A DNA stretch of 64,000 nt from Ahrensia sp. R2A130 (GCF_000179775.1 NZ_AEEB01000026.1:62001-126000); one strand, 5' to 3'; counted from the stretch's first letter, positions 8,239-17,660 are shown. The notes: generated by a model not told the origin, from the sequence alone. Translations and numbers: made by a program.

Positions 8239-10256
8239 CCTGCGATTGGTGGCCTGCCCGTAGCGCGGGCGGTAAGGACAGCTTCCACCAAAACGTCTCG
8301 ACCTTCAATCTGCGCGCGGCGTTCTTCGACATCCAACGTGACGCGAATTTCCTGCGCCCCGGCATCACTGGCCAATTGCTCGACCAGTTCTTTTGCCCGC
8401 GAGCGCGCGGCTTCCACGGCTGTGTCTTCGGATGGAAACGGTTGGTCCAAGCCGGTGACTGCAAAATGTCCTTCCGCCGGTTGTGACACGGTGGTCTTTG
8501 CCGTCAGCGAAACCTGCCCCACCACCGCACCAACAGCGTTGGCGACGCCTGCATAGGGCGGGACGATGATATTGGTGCCCAACAATCGCGCTGCTGCAGG
8601 ATGCCAAGCGTGAGCCGATGCGCCCAAGCCGATCAGCGGCCTGCCGAGCGTGACATCGACTTTCGCCATTGTGGCTGGAGAGTTCTCGTCATCATGCCCA
8701 ACGCGTCTGTCCAACGCGGATGCGATAAGCGGATCATGAACGGCTTGCGGGTCTTGTCCATCAATTGCAAAAGCCGTTTGCAAAACCACTTCTGCCGAAC
8801 GCCGCTCCACACGGGCAACGATCATGCGCGCCAGTTCCACAGGGTCGCCATAGACGGGTTTGCCGGTGCCATCTTTTACGCGACCGAACAGGGTGAGCAT
8901 CTTTACGGCGGCCTCTTTGTCCCAGACGTCCTGTTGGTCGAGCGCGTGCAGCGCGTCGCTTGGTGTCAAACCGCAACGCAACACCAATCCGCGTTCCACC
9001 AGCCGGTCTAGCGCTGCGGAATCAGATGTCGCCTGCAATGCACGATCAAGCGGAAGAGGAGCATCGGCCAGCCGGTCGAACAGCGCCTGTTCACGGGAGG
9101 AAAGCCCGGCGGCGATACCAGTGCCGGAGCGCATGGCGAAGCCGCCATCGTTGCGGTTCACCAATGTGGATTTCAGCTGTTCGTCGAGAACGTGATGGAC
9201 CGCATCGCCATGCTCCACCGCCAGCAAGCTGATCGGCACCACGCGACGCGGGCCAAGCTCGATCATCGGCGCAAGGCCCGTGCCGCCAAGGCAGACCTGG
9301 CTGTCACCGCCCAGCCCGAACGTGTGCATGGCCACCGCTTCCACCATGGTGCGGTAGGCACCCACTTGAGCGCCAGCAGGGTCGAGCCTTGGTCGCCCAT
9401 TTTCCAGCACAGCAACGTCAGAAGTCGTGCCGCCGATATCGTTGACGAAAGCGTTTTCCTCGCCCGTCAGCCACAGCGCACCAACTAGACTAGCGGCGGG
9501 GCCGGAGAGGATGGTTTCGATGGGGCGGCGCGACGCAAAGTCTGCGCCGACCAGTGCGCCATCGCCGCGCACCACCATAACCGGCGCGTCGATACCCTGC
9601 GCGTCCAATGTTCGTGTTGTGGCGTCGATGAGACGGGTGATCATGGGGATCAGGCGGGCGTTCAGCACGGTGGTGAGCGCGCGTTTCGGGCCGTTGAGTT
9701 GGGCAGATAACTCGTGGCTGCACGTCACGGGGCGGTCGGTACGGGACAGCAGCAGTTCACGCACGGCCAATTCATGGGCTGGATTGCGAACTGCAAAGTA
9801 CCCGGCCACCGCAAAACCTGCGACCCCTTCTGCAAGTTCATCCAGCTGGGTTTCTAACGCGGCCAAATCGAGTGGTGCTTGCTCGGCCCCATGGGTGGTG
9901 TGTCCCCCTGGCAATATAACCAGCGGGTCGGAGCCCAATGCATCTGCCAGCCCGGCACGCTCCAAATCCTTGGGCGCAAAGCCGATGGCAATCAGCGCGA
10001 CACGACCGCCTTGTCCCTCGACCAGTGCATTGGTGGCCAGCGTGGTGGAAAGCGACACGAGTTTTATATCGCCAGCGTTACAGCCCGCGGCTTGCAACGC
10101 GGCTGAAGCTGCACCACCAATACCAATCGCCAGATCATGCCGCGTCGTCAGTGCTTTGGCAGATGCTACAATCGCAGTGTTGCGGGGTGCTGTGTTGTCC
10201 AACACGACGGCATCGGTGAACGTGCCTCCAGTGTCGATGCCTAGCAGAAGAGCCAT
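8235..10256 (-). CDS. Hydantoinase/oxoprolinase family protein (HyuA type)
   Basis: Protein of 673 residues with the layout of hydantoinase/oxoprolinase subunit A: an actin-like ATPase N-terminal domain starting with LLGIDTGGTFTDAVVLD, and the main hydantoinase_A domain with the second phosphate motif NDIGGTTSDVAVLENG near residue 270. Enzymes of this family use ATP to open hydantoin or 5-oxoproline rings, or carboxylate ketones such as acetone and acetophenone. No HyuB or small subunit lies beside it, so it may act with a partner encoded elsewhere. The downstream gene converges. The substrate cannot be read from sequence. Confidence 0.85.
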   Translation of the reverse strand: MALLLGIDTGGTFTDAVVLDNTAPRNTAIVASAKALTTRHDLAIGIGGAASAALQAAGCNAGDIKLVSLSTTLATNALVEGQGGRVALIAIGFAPKDLERAGLADALGSDPLVILPGGHTTHGAEQAPLDLAALETQLDELAEGVAGFAVAGYFAVRNPAHELAVRELLLSRTDRPVTCSHELSAQLNGPKRALTTVLNARLIPMITRLIDATTRTLDAQGIDAPVMVVRGDGALVGADFASRRPIETILSGPAASLVGALWLTGEENAFVNDIGGTTSDVAVLENGRPRLDPAGAQVGAYRTMVEAVAMHTFGLGGDSQVCLGGTGLAPMIELGPRRVVPISLLAVEHGDAVHHVLDEQLKSTLVNRNDGGFAMRSGTGIAAGLSSREQALFDRLADAPLPLDRALQATSDSAALDRLVERGLVLRCGLTPSDALHALDQQDVWDKEAAVKMLTLFGRVKDGTGKPVYGDPVELARMIVARVERRSAEVVLQTAFAIDGQDPQAVHDPLIASALDRRVGHDDENSPATMAKVDVTLGRPLIGLGASAHAWHPAAARLLGTNIIVPPYAGVANAVGAVVGQVSLTAKTTVSQPAEGHFAVTGLDQPFPSEDTAVEAARSRAKELVEQLASDAGAQEIRVTLDVEERRAQIEGRDVLVEAVLTARATGRPPIAG

Positions 10257-10297
10257 AGTTGTAGAACCAGTGTGGAGCTAGGCTCCCGTTGGCCGCA

Positions 10298-11443
10298 TCA
10301 AACCAGTGTGGCGCGGTCCGTCAAGCCAAAGCATGTGGGCTTCATCGCCACGCGCTTCGCCAGTTCTTTGATTTTTGGCGCGGCCTTCTCGTCCGCAGGC
10401 TTGGCTGTCTGTGCACTCCCGAACGGCGTATCGCGGCGCGGTGCGCGATTATCACCGGGAGGCGTTGCCGCCAGTTTGCGCTCCCATGCCATCGCATCGC
10501 GGGCGATGGTATCGAGATCGTCGAAGCGGGGTTTCCAATCGAGGCGTTTCATCAAACGTGATGGGTCGGCCACCATGTAAGGCACGTCACCATAACGGCG
10601 TGGTTTTTCACGCACTTCGAAGTCCGAACCCGAAGCACGTTTCACGGCAGCGACCACATCGCGCACAGACGACGCTTTCATATAGCCCGCATTGCCGGTG
10701 AAGCGACGGCCACCTTCACGCAGGAATTTCAGCGCCACGTAATGCGCGTTGGCAAGGTCCGACACGTGGATGAAATCGCGCACGGCGGAGCCATCATGGG
10801 TGTCGTAATCGGTGCCGAGAATATCAAACCCGTCGCGCTTTCCGGTGGCGGCTTCGCAGGCCAGTTTCATCACATGGGTCGCGCCCTTGGTGGCAAGGCC
10901 CGCGCGACCCGCAGGGTCAGCACCGGCAACGTTGAAATAGCGCAGCATGACGTAACGCAAATCGTGCGCGTCGAACGTGTCGCGGATCATCGTCTCGCTC
11001 ATCAGTTTGGACGAGCCGTAAGGCGATGCTGGATCGAGCGCAGAATCCTCTGTCACCGGAACGTTTTCAGAAGGCGGCGCGTAAAGTGCCGCGGTGGAGG
11101 AAAAGATCAGCTTGTCGATGCCGCAGCGCACTGCAGTGTCCACCAGCGAGCAGGTTTTCGACGTGTTGTTGGTGTAATATTTGAGCGGGTTTTCGAAGCT
11201 CTCCGGCACCACGACGGAGCCCGCGAAATGCACGATGGAGTCCACTTTGTGCGTGGCGATCAGATCGGCCATCAGCACAGCGTCTGCAATATCGCCCTCC
11301 ACAAAGGCTGCTGCATCCGGCACGGCAGCGCGAAAACCGGTCACCAGATTGTCCAGCACAACCACGTCTTCGCCGTGGTCGAGACATTCGAGAACCATGT
11401 GCGAACCGATATATCCGGCACCGCCGGTGATAAGGACAGTCAT
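10298..11443 (-). CDS. galE: UDP-glucose 4-epimerase GalE with a C-terminal extension
   Basis: Interconverts UDP-glucose and UDP-galactose in the cytoplasm for galactose use and surface polysaccharide synthesis. The Rossmann motif is TGGAGYIGS (residues 6-14), the active site is Ser/Thr in FSSTAAL near 115 and Tyr142-x3-Lys146 in PYGSSK, and the conserved RYFNVAGADP follows. The usual length is about 330; this one is 381 because some 45-50 residues rich in Lys, Ala and Pro follow the catalytic core (from about residue 333). It is transcribed separately from the HyuA-like gene, 41 bases upstream of it on the same strand. Identity is firm; a related 4-epimerase specificity cannot be excluded. 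Confidence 0.9.
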   Translation of the reverse strand: MTVLITGGAGYIGSHMVLECLDHGEDVVVLDNLVTGFRAAVPDAAAFVEGDIADAVLMADLIATHKVDSIVHFAGSVVVPESFENPLKYYTNNTSKTCSLVDTAVRCGIDKLIFSSTAALYAPPSENVPVTEDSALDPASPYGSSKLMSETMIRDTFDAHDLRYVMLRYFNVAGADPAGRAGLATKGATHVMKLACEAATGKRDGFDILGTDYDTHDGSAVRDFIHVSDLANAHYVALKFLREGGRRFTGNAGYMKASSVRDVVAAVKRASGSDFEVREKPRRYGDVPYMVADPSRLMKRLDWKPRFDDLDTIARDAMAWERKLAATPPGDNRAPRRDTPFGSAQTAKPADEKAAPKIKELAKRVAMKPTCFGLTDRATLV

Positions 11444-11535
11444 GGTGATGCTCCACGAACATTGATGCGTTTGGCGTAAATTTAGCGCGCTTCGATGACC
11501 GGCGAATTAAGGCCGCACTCCAAAGTCCCACATGC

Positions 11536-13266
11536 TTAATCAGAAGTTTGCTGCTCCAGCAGCGCTTCGACAGAAGCCAGAGTATCGGCCTCACGCGGAG
11601 GCTTGTCCCAACGCAGTTTGGAGATGCGGGGAAAGCGCATGGCGATGCCGCTTTTGTGGCGGGTGGAACGCTGAAGCCCTTCGAAAGCGACCTCCAATAC
11701 CAGACCGAAATCCGGCTGCGCCTTGACCGAGCGCACAGGGCCAAAGCGGTCGATGGTGTTGTCGCGCACAAACTTGTCCATCTTCTTCAACTCTTCATCG
11801 GTGAAGCCGAAATAGGCCTTGCCGACGGGAACCAGCTCGCCCTCTTCGGTCCACACACCAAACGTGTAATCGCTGTAATAGCTGGAGCGTTTTCCGTGGC
11901 CGCGTTGGGCATACATCATCACGGCATCGATGATCATCGGGTCGCGTTTCCACTTGAACCACGGCCCCTTGGGGCGACCAGGCACATAGGTCGAATCCCA
12001 CCGCTTCACCATCACCCCTTCGATGATGGGGTGAGGCAGGTTCTCGCGGGTTTCGGCCAGATCATCCCAAGTCTGGAACGGCACCATTGGCGACAAATCG
12101 AAACGCTGCGGGTTCAGCTTGGGAATGAATTTCTCCAACCGTCCGCGCCGTTCTTCAAATGTCAGCCCGCGCAGATTTTCGCCTGCATCGTCCAGCAGGT
12201 CGTAGGCGCGGATGAAGACGGGGTGAGATGTCAGCATCTTCTTCGACACGGTTTTACGGTTCAACCGCTGCTGAAGATCTGCGAAGCTACCGGCTTGGAT
12301 GCTGCCGTCATCAAGTGGGCTGCCGACAAGCAATTCACCATCGATGGAGCCGTGGAAATCCAGCGCGTCGATCAGGTCTGGGAAGGCGCGACCGATATCA
12401 TCGCCGGTGCGGGAGTAGAGGCGGCGCGTGTCGCCCTCGCCGGTGGCCTGCACGCGGATGCCATCCCATTTCCATTCCGCCGCGTAAGCCGAAGCGTCGA
12501 GTTCGGACATTTTCGCATCGGCAATCGGCGTGGCCAGCATGACGGGGCGGAACGGCGCTTCTGCGCGGTGGGTGGGTTTTTCAGCAGCCCCCGTCAACCA
12601 GGCGAACAAGTCTTCATAGGGCGCTTCCAGCCCGTGCCAGATTTCCTCGATCTCGATGATATCAACGTCCACGCCATTGCGCTTGGCCAACGCCGCACAG
12701 GCCTGTTTGGCAAGGCGCGCCGACACGCCAATTCGCATGCCGCCGGTCATCAATTTCAGCAGCGCGTAGCGGCCGGACGCGTCCAACAGATCGAGCCATT
12801 CCTCCACCTGCCGCAGCGCCTCTGTCTTGGGTAGGCGCAGCAGGCGGGTGACGACCTCATCAAGGGTAAGCGGCGAATTGCGCCCGTGTTTGGGTGGCGT
12901 GGCAACGCGCTGATCTCGGGTCATCAACGCCACGTCGGAAATGGACGGCGCGTCTTCTGCACTGGGTGCATCCACCAAGCCCGCCGTGCGGCGGTCCGCA
13001 TCCCAAACCAGCGCAATGGTTTCCGCCAGATCGCCCACATAATCGTAGCTCATGCGGAACAGTTGCTCATCCATCCGCTCCGCCACCATGCCACGCAGCA
13101 TGGCGGGTTTGACGGCTGGAATGTCGAGATCGCGCGTAATCGCAGCCAATCCCCACCCGCGATCAGGATCCGGCTGACTGGCAAAATAATCCACCATCAG
13201 CTGAATTTTCTGATTGCGCGACGGCGTGAGCGTGAGCCGGTCAAGAAGAGTGGCGAAGGGTTTCAT
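11536..13266 (-). CDS. ATP-dependent DNA ligase, bacterial LigC-like (cisplatin damage response ligase family)
   Basis: Seals DNA nicks using ATP during repair. The adenylated lysine is Lys266 in EWKWDGIRVQ; the nucleotidyltransferase core (about residues 225-430) is preceded by a helical N-terminal DNA-binding domain and followed by an OB-fold domain to residue 576. Motif V is seen in EGVMVKRWDSTY. The N-terminal domain plus length match the stand-alone bacterial ligase that normally travels with a DEXH helicase, a ligase-associated exonuclease and a phosphoesterase. Here the exonuclease is 1 kb upstream on the same strand (14244-15266) but a Fic module on the opposite strand separates the two, and no helicase is in view. 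Confidence 0.9.
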   Translation of the reverse strand: MKPFATLLDRLTLTPSRNQKIQLMVDYFASQPDPDRGWGLAAITRDLDIPAVKPAMLRGMVAERMDEQLFRMSYDYVGDLAETIALVWDADRRTAGLVDAPSAEDAPSISDVALMTRDQRVATPPKHGRNSPLTLDEVVTRLLRLPKTEALRQVEEWLDLLDASGRYALLKLMTGGMRIGVSARLAKQACAALAKRNGVDVDIIEIEEIWHGLEAPYEDLFAWLTGAAEKPTHRAEAPFRPVMLATPIADAKMSELDASAYAAEWKWDGIRVQATGEGDTRRLYSRTGDDIGRAFPDLIDALDFHGSIDGELLVGSPLDDGSIQAGSFADLQQRLNRKTVSKKMLTSHPVFIRAYDLLDDAGENLRGLTFEERRGRLEKFIPKLNPQRFDLSPMVPFQTWDDLAETRENLPHPIIEGVMVKRWDSTYVPGRPKGPWFKWKRDPMIIDAVMMYAQRGHGKRSSYYSDYTFGVWTEEGELVPVGKAYFGFTDEELKKMDKFVRDNTIDRFGPVRSVKAQPDFGLVLEVAFEGLQRSTRHKSGIAMRFPRISKLRWDKPPREADTLASVEALLEQQTSD

Positions 13267-13301
13267 GTCAACTCAGATTACCGTTCAGCTAACGAATTGA
13301 T

Positions 13302-13331
13302 TTGACCATTTGAACGAATTTTGCCCATTAT
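13302..13331 (+). promoter_or_regulatory. Candidate promoter of the Fic module
   Basis: TTGACC (13302-13307) and CATTAT (13326-13331) are 18 bases apart in an AT-rich gap between the ligase and the Fic module, about 100 bases before the first gene. Reasonable sigma-70 match; not proven. Confidence 0.45.
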
Positions 13332-13434
13332 AGATTTCTCGACAAATCGACGTGAACATCGAATTTGGCCTCTCGTTGGTCATGCGTCTTCGGAATGTTC
13401 AGATACTAATATCTTTACACGATGGGGTAAATTC

Positions 13435-13632
13435 ATGGCAGATCGGAAGCAATTTTTAACAAGGGTGACACCCGATAAGGAACTGCTGGAAATGCTAAAG
13501 GTTGCTAAGCCTGCAACGGACAGTGAGTTAGCTGAACAACGAATAAGTTTTGCTTTCGGCAATGCACCAGATTCCGATTTGATTACGAAAGAATCAGTTC
13601 GTCAGGCATCACGCACTACACGTCTTCGTTAG
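13435..13632 (+). CDS. Small protein upstream of Fic, candidate antitoxin
   Basis: A 65-residue, charged, probably helical soluble protein starting MADRKQFLTRVTP, with no family I recognise. The ATG at 13435 has a purine-rich GGGG nine bases upstream. It ends nine bases before the TTG start of the Fic gene, so both are read from one transcript. That position and size fit a small antitoxin of a Fic toxin module, but I do not see a clear copy of the inhibitory (S/T)xxxE(G/N) motif in it, so the role is a guess. The codon use and AT content match the Fic gene rather than the flanking repair genes, which points to joint acquisition. Confidence 0.5.
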   Translation: MADRKQFLTRVTPDKELLEMLKVAKPATDSELAEQRISFAFGNAPDSDLITKESVRQASRTTRLR

Positions 13633-13641
13633 GGTCACACT

Positions 13642-14238
13642 TTGTCTGTTAGAGAAGCTGACGACCCAGTTCTATTTGCAAGAATTCAGGAGCACAATCT
13701 GCTCCGGCAATATGCATTGTTGACAAACTGCATTGAAATCGGTTTGTCGAAAGGCATAGAAGCGTTTGATAAATATACGCTTTGGTGGCTCAACTCGGCT
13801 GCGATATCAAACATTGCACAATTCGGTGGCCGCTATCGCGAACAGCCGATTTATGTCGGTAATCACATACCTCCGCATTATAATCATGTTCCAGATTTGA
13901 TGGATCAGTTTTTGTCAGTAGTTCATGAAAACTGGAATCTGATAGATGGTCCTACCGAGCTTGCTGCCTACGCACTCTGGCGGATGAATTGGATACATCC
14001 ATTCGTGGAGGGTAATGGGCGAACAGCGAGAGCTGCGTGCTATTATTTAATCTGTATGCGACAGGGCAAACTTCTTGGCGGGGAAAAAACTGTGCCTGAG
14101 CGAATTCGCGAAAATCGCATCCCATATTACCAAGCACTAAAAGAAGCGGATCAGAACTGGGCCGCTGGACACTTTGATGTCAGCGCTTTGGCAGAGTATT
14201 TGCAGGACTTATTAAAAGCTCAAATCAGAGACTCCTAA
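13642..14238 (+). CDS. Fic/DOC family protein (probable AMP transferase)
   Basis: Fic-fold enzyme of 198 residues. The full catalytic motif HPFVEGNGRTAR is at about residues 119-130, so the histidine, the acidic residue and both arginine/glycine anion-hole positions are intact. Such proteins usually transfer AMP from ATP to a protein hydroxyl group. The start appears to be a TTG nine bases after the stop of the upstream small protein, consistent with translational coupling; no in-frame ATG occurs before the fold. No obvious inhibitory alpha-helix motif is visible in the chain. The gene is clearly richer in AT than its neighbours and lies between two repair genes that normally sit together, so it was probably inserted. 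Confidence 0.85.
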   Translation: MSVREADDPVLFARIQEHNLLRQYALLTNCIEIGLSKGIEAFDKYTLWWLNSAAISNIAQFGGRYREQPIYVGNHIPPHYNHVPDLMDQFLSVVHENWNLIDGPTELAAYALWRMNWIHPFVEGNGRTARAACYYLICMRQGKLLGGEKTVPERIRENRIPYYQALKEADQNWAAGHFDVSALAEYLQDLLKAQIRDS

Positions 14239-14243
14239 CCTCC

Positions 14244-15266
14244 TCACTCGTTTTCATCCTCATACCCGATCAGATGCAGCGGCCTTGCTACTCGTCCGTT
14301 CAGCTCGCACCACCTGACCAGCGCATCGTCGCGCCCGTGTGTCACCCACACTTCCTTCGGGTCGATTTCTTCTATCGTGTCGAGAAGCTCGTCCCAGTCG
14401 CAATGGTCCGACAAGACTATGGGCAGTTCGACGCCGCGTTGGCGGGCGCGTTGGCGCACTTGCATCCAGCCTGAGGCGAAGCAGGTGATGGGGTCCGGAA
14501 AGCGCCGCGCCCATTTATCGGTCATGGCCGATGGCGGGCCGAGCACGATGGCGCCTGCGAAATTACCCTTCTCGCCCTTGGCCAATGTGGCAGGGGCAAG
14601 CGGGCCGAGATCGTAGCCCTGCGTCTCGTAATATTCGCACAACTTGGCCAGCGACCCGTGGATGTAGATCGTGTCCTTGTGGCCCTCTTCGCGCAGGTGG
14701 CGGATGACGCGCTGTGCCTTTCCCAACGCATAGACGCCGACCATGTGGGCGCTGTCTGGAAACTGCCTGCGGCTTTCCAGCAGTTTCGCCACTTCGCCTG
14801 CTGTATCGGGATGGCGAAACACCGGCAGCGCGAAGGTGGCTTCGGTGATGAAAGCGTCCAGCCGCTTGGGCGTGGGAATTACCTCGAACGGCGCGCAGGA
14901 CGGGTCGCGGCGGCGCTTGTAGTCGCCCGATGCCACGATGCGCGTGTCATCATGTTCCACCAATATCTGCGCCGACCCCAGCACATGCCCCGCAGGCCAA
15001 AAGCCGATGTTCACGCCGTTGATCTCGAACATTTCCCGCAACGGCGCAGCAATCGGCGTTTTGCAATGGTCGGCCCCGTAGCGGATCGCCATGATGTCCA
15101 GCGTCTGGTCCGTAGCCCAAACCGTATCATGGCCGGAGCGGGCGTGGTCAGCGTGGCCGTGGGTGATCAGCGCGCGCGCGACCGGTGCCACCGGATCGAT
15201 GTAGAAATCACCGGGCGGGCAGTAGAGACCTTTCGGGGTCGGATGCAGCAGCTTGTCTGGCTTCAC
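14244..15266 (-). CDS. Ligase-associated DNA exonuclease (metallo-beta-lactamase/beta-CASP fold)
   Basis: About 340 residues, predicted to trim DNA ends for the ATP-dependent ligase encoded downstream. The metal-binding signature THGHADHARSGH (HxHxDH) is near residue 35, with later ligands in the WPAGHVLGSAQ and SGDYKRRRDPSC segments and in HCDWDEL near the end, as in SNM1-like nucleases. The conserved family start LLHPTPKGLYC lies just after a GTG at 15266, which I take as the start; the frame stays open for 85 codons upstream but that part has no family resemblance and overlaps the divergent FMN reductase gene. The stop is six bases from the convergent Fic gene. Confidence 0.88.
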   Translation of the reverse strand: MKPDKLLHPTPKGLYCPPGDFYIDPVAPVARALITHGHADHARSGHDTVWATDQTLDIMAIRYGADHCKTPIAAPLREMFEINGVNIGFWPAGHVLGSAQILVEHDDTRIVASGDYKRRRDPSCAPFEVIPTPKRLDAFITEATFALPVFRHPDTAGEVAKLLESRRQFPDSAHMVGVYALGKAQRVIRHLREEGHKDTIYIHGSLAKLCEYYETQGYDLGPLAPATLAKGEKGNFAGAIVLGPPSAMTDKWARRFPDPITCFASGWMQVRQRARQRGVELPIVLSDHCDWDELLDTIEEIDPKEVWVTHGRDDALVRWCELNGRVARPLHLIGYEDENE

Positions 15267-15409
15267 GGTTTTGGTCCGGCGATGGTTGGCTACGATTACG
15301 ATCAGGGTGACAACGGGATGGGCGGCCAAGCGTTGCACGGCTACAAGTCTTGACGTCGCGCGGCGCAATCCGCAACACGAAGGTAAGTTCTCCCAGCCCA
15401 AGGTTTCTG

Positions 15410-15973
15410 ATGTCCGATATTTCCATTGCCATACTTCCAGGCTCCACCCGCGAAGCTTCGGTGAACAGACAGCTTGCCAAGGCTTTTGCGCTGGCGCTGC
15501 AAGCCAAGGGTGTGTCTGCAAGCGTTGTCGAACCGGCAGATTATCCGCTGGCCATGTATAGTGGCGATGATGAAGCCAATGGCAATTTTCCCGAAAAACT
15601 GGATGCGCTGGCCGCAGAACTGGCCCGTCATCAGGCTGTCATTCTGGTCAGCCCTGAATATAACGCCTGCACCACGCCGCTTTTGAAAAATATCATCGAC
15701 TGGCTGTCGCGGGAGAAAGAACACAACGTCTACGAGAGACGCATCTTCGCATTGGCGGCGGCCTCGCCCGGCGGATTGGGCGGCATTCGTTGTCTATCCC
15801 ATCTGCGCGATATGATGGTCAGCATTGGCGCTGATACGCTAACCGCGCAGCTGGCCGTTAGCGGAGCAGGACAGGCGTTTAATGATGAAGGCCATTTGAC
15901 CGCAGAGCGCCCTGCCGCGATGATGGACGCCATGTGCGACAAGCTCATCGCCTCTGCCAAGCGATACGCATAG
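15410..15973 (+). CDS. NADPH-dependent FMN reductase family protein
   Basis: Flavodoxin-like reductase of 187 residues that moves electrons from NAD(P)H to FMN or to quinone and azo compounds. The phosphate-binding start is [17 protein letters not shown] and the second family motif is [20 protein letters not shown], close to the usual PEYN-S-P-LKN pattern. The ATG at 15410 starts the conserved strand; the frame is open further upstream without family similarity. PyrF starts two bases after the stop, so the two genes are in one operon. The physiological substrate is unknown. Confidence 0.88.
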   Translation: MSDISIAILPGSTREASVNRQLAKAFALALQAKGVSASVVEPADYPLAMYSGDDEANGNFPEKLDALAAELARHQAVILVSPEYNACTTPLLKNIIDWLSREKEHNVYERRIFALAAASPGGLGGIRCLSHLRDMMVSIGADTLTAQLAVSGAGQAFNDEGHLTAERPAAMMDAMCDKLIASAKRYA

Positions 15974-15975
15974 AG

Positions 15976-16674
15976 ATGGCCGATCCCCGCCTCATCGTTG
16001 CGCTAGACGTTCCGTCAGTGGCAGATGCGCGAGCCGCCATCGAAACGCTTGGCGACGCTGTCTCCTTCTATAAAATCGGCCACCAGCTTTGTTATGCAGC
16101 GGGCCGTGAGAACGGGCTGCTGTTGGCGCAAGAACTGGCAGATGCTGGTAAGGACGTGTTTCTCGATCTCAAACTGTTGGACATCGACAACACCGTCGCC
16201 AAAGGCGTCGAAAGCGTATCCGCCATGGGCGTAAAAATGTTGACGCTCCACGCCTACCCGAAAGCGATGCGCGCAGCGGTCGAAGCGCTCGGTGACACGG
16301 ACCTCACCCTGCTTGGCGTTACGGTTCTGACGTCTATGGACGATGCTGATCTGGCGGAGGCCGGTTATGCCGGCACCGCCCGTGATCTGGTTTTGAAACG
16401 TGCCGGCCAGGCACGTGACGCTGGCATGGGCGGTATTGTAGCCAGCGCACAGGAAGCGGCTGCGACCCGCGAAGTTGTTGGTCCCACCATGGCCGTCGTC
16501 ACCCCGGGCATTCGCCCCGCTGGCGCAGATGCCGGTGACCAGAAGCGCGTTGTCACCCCCGCTGATGCCTTGAAGGCTGGTGCATCGCACCTTGTTGTCG
16601 GACGCCCCATTATGGCGGCAGACGACCCGCGCGGAGCGGCGCTGAAAATTGCAGAAGAAATGTCTACCGTTTGA
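15976..16674 (+). CDS. pyrF: Orotidine 5'-phosphate decarboxylase
   Basis: Last step of UMP synthesis: decarboxylates OMP. The protein has 232 residues, the usual bacterial length. The catalytic charged set D-x-K-x-x-D is in [12 protein letters not shown] (Asp64, Lys66, Asp69), with TPGIRP as the phosphate-binding motif near residue 177 and the GRPI motif near the end. I chose the ATG at 15976 just after the stop of the FMN reductase gene rather than earlier in-frame codons that overlap it. It is followed after 11 bases by the DUF1330 gene. Confidence 0.97.
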   Translation: MADPRLIVALDVPSVADARAAIETLGDAVSFYKIGHQLCYAAGRENGLLLAQELADAGKDVFLDLKLLDIDNTVAKGVESVSAMGVKMLTLHAYPKAMRAAVEALGDTDLTLLGVTVLTSMDDADLAEAGYAGTARDLVLKRAGQARDAGMGGIVASAQEAAATREVVGPTMAVVTPGIRPAGADAGDQKRVVTPADALKAGASHLVVGRPIMAADDPRGAALKIAEEMSTV

Positions 16675-16685
16675 GGAGAACACCC

Positions 16686-16976
16686 ATGCCAAAAGCCTAT
16701 TGGATTGCCCGCGTCGATGTAAAAAACGCCGATGGCTACCCTGACTATGTCAGCACAGCAAAACCCGCCTTTGAGAAATACGGTGCGAAATTTCTGGTGC
16801 GCGGTGGCAAGGCCCACGACCTCGAAGGTCCGGGCCGTGCGCGCAACGTGGTCATTGAATTTGCATCCATGAAAGACGCGCTCGCTTGCTACAATTCCGA
16901 CGATTATCAGGCTGCCGTGAAGATCCGTCAGTCGGTGGCCGACAGCGAATTGATCCTCGTCGAAGGCGTTGAATAG
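16686..16976 (+). CDS. DUF1330 domain-containing protein
   Basis: Small cytosolic protein of 96 residues with a dimeric ferredoxin-like alpha/beta fold predicted from family membership. It begins PKAYWIARVDV, has the family's GGK and RNVVIEF strands and the SDDYQ segment near residue 75. A strong ribosome site GAGGAG (16673-16678) precedes the ATG and overlaps the pyrF stop, so it is translated from the pyrF transcript. The biochemical role of the family is not established. The pyrF-DUF1330-DUF2852 order is one I associate with rhizobial genomes. Confidence 0.92.
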   Translation: MPKAYWIARVDVKNADGYPDYVSTAKPAFEKYGAKFLVRGGKAHDLEGPGRARNVVIEFASMKDALACYNSDDYQAAVKIRQSVADSELILVEGVE

Positions 16977-17130
16977 TCAGCAAATCCGCCGTTTTGCGAC
17001 GGTTTGCGACATATTTTGAGGTAATTTTTCTTGAACGGCGGGAAGGAATTCCTACGTTAAGGTCAACGGAGAGCCCGCCTTTTATCAACCTTGGGGCCGA
17101 CCGACCATCTGTATGAAAGGTTCGTCTCAT

Positions 17131-17592
17131 ATGACAAACGCACTTCTTCGCCCCGCTTGGACGCCAGCCACAATCGCGGCCATGATTATCGGCTTCATGA
17201 TCTTCTGGCCCCTTGGCCTCGCCATGTTGGCCTACATTATCTGGGGCGACCGCCTCGACAAGTTCAAAACGGACATCAACGACGCCACCGACAAAGCCGC
17301 TTCCTTCGTGAAGTCACCGCAGTTCAATTCCGGTCGCACCGGCAACGTCGCCTTCGACGACTGGCGTGAAGCCGAACTCGACCGCCTTCACAAGGAGCGT
17401 ATGAAACTCGACGGAATGCGCGCAGAATTCGACGACTACGCCCGCGAATTGCGCCGCGCCAAAGACGCTGAAGAGTTTGAAACCTTCATGGCCTCCCGCG
17501 CCACCGAAGTGGACAACCAGCCAGCTGCCAAGCCGGTGAAGTCCACCAAAAAGGTGAAATCCTCCGGCGGAAAAACCGTCCCTGGCGTGTGA
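17131..17592 (+). CDS. DUF2852 domain-containing membrane protein
   Basis: About 153 residues: one or two N-terminal hydrophobic segments (TIAAMIIGFMIFWPLGLAML, residues about 12-34, then AYIIWGDRLD), followed by a soluble, highly charged helical region (about 75-125) and a basic tail. The pattern is that of DUF2852 proteins, which are of unknown function and occur mainly in alphaproteobacteria. The ATG at 17131 has AAAGG ten bases upstream; another in-frame ATG at 17113 is less well placed. A gap of about 150 bases with no clear feature precedes it and a strong terminator follows. Confidence 0.85.
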   Translation: MTNALLRPAWTPATIAAMIIGFMIFWPLGLAMLAYIIWGDRLDKFKTDINDATDKAASFVKSPQFNSGRTGNVAFDDWREAELDRLHKERMKLDGMRAEFDDYARELRRAKDAEEFETFMASRATEVDNQPAAKPVKSTKKVKSSGGKTVPGV

Positions 17593-17660
17593 GCGCCAGC
17601 AGACAGACTTGTGAACTGAAATGAGGGATTATAGGTCTCCAGCCTGAACCATCCCAAAGA

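Noticed and set aside
9427-10281. 284-codon plus-strand open frame
   Set aside because: Shadow of the HyuA-like gene caused by high GC; Ser/Ala/Arg-rich without motifs.
11548-12834. 428-codon plus-strand open frame
   Set aside because: Antisense to the DNA ligase, whose catalytic motifs are clear.
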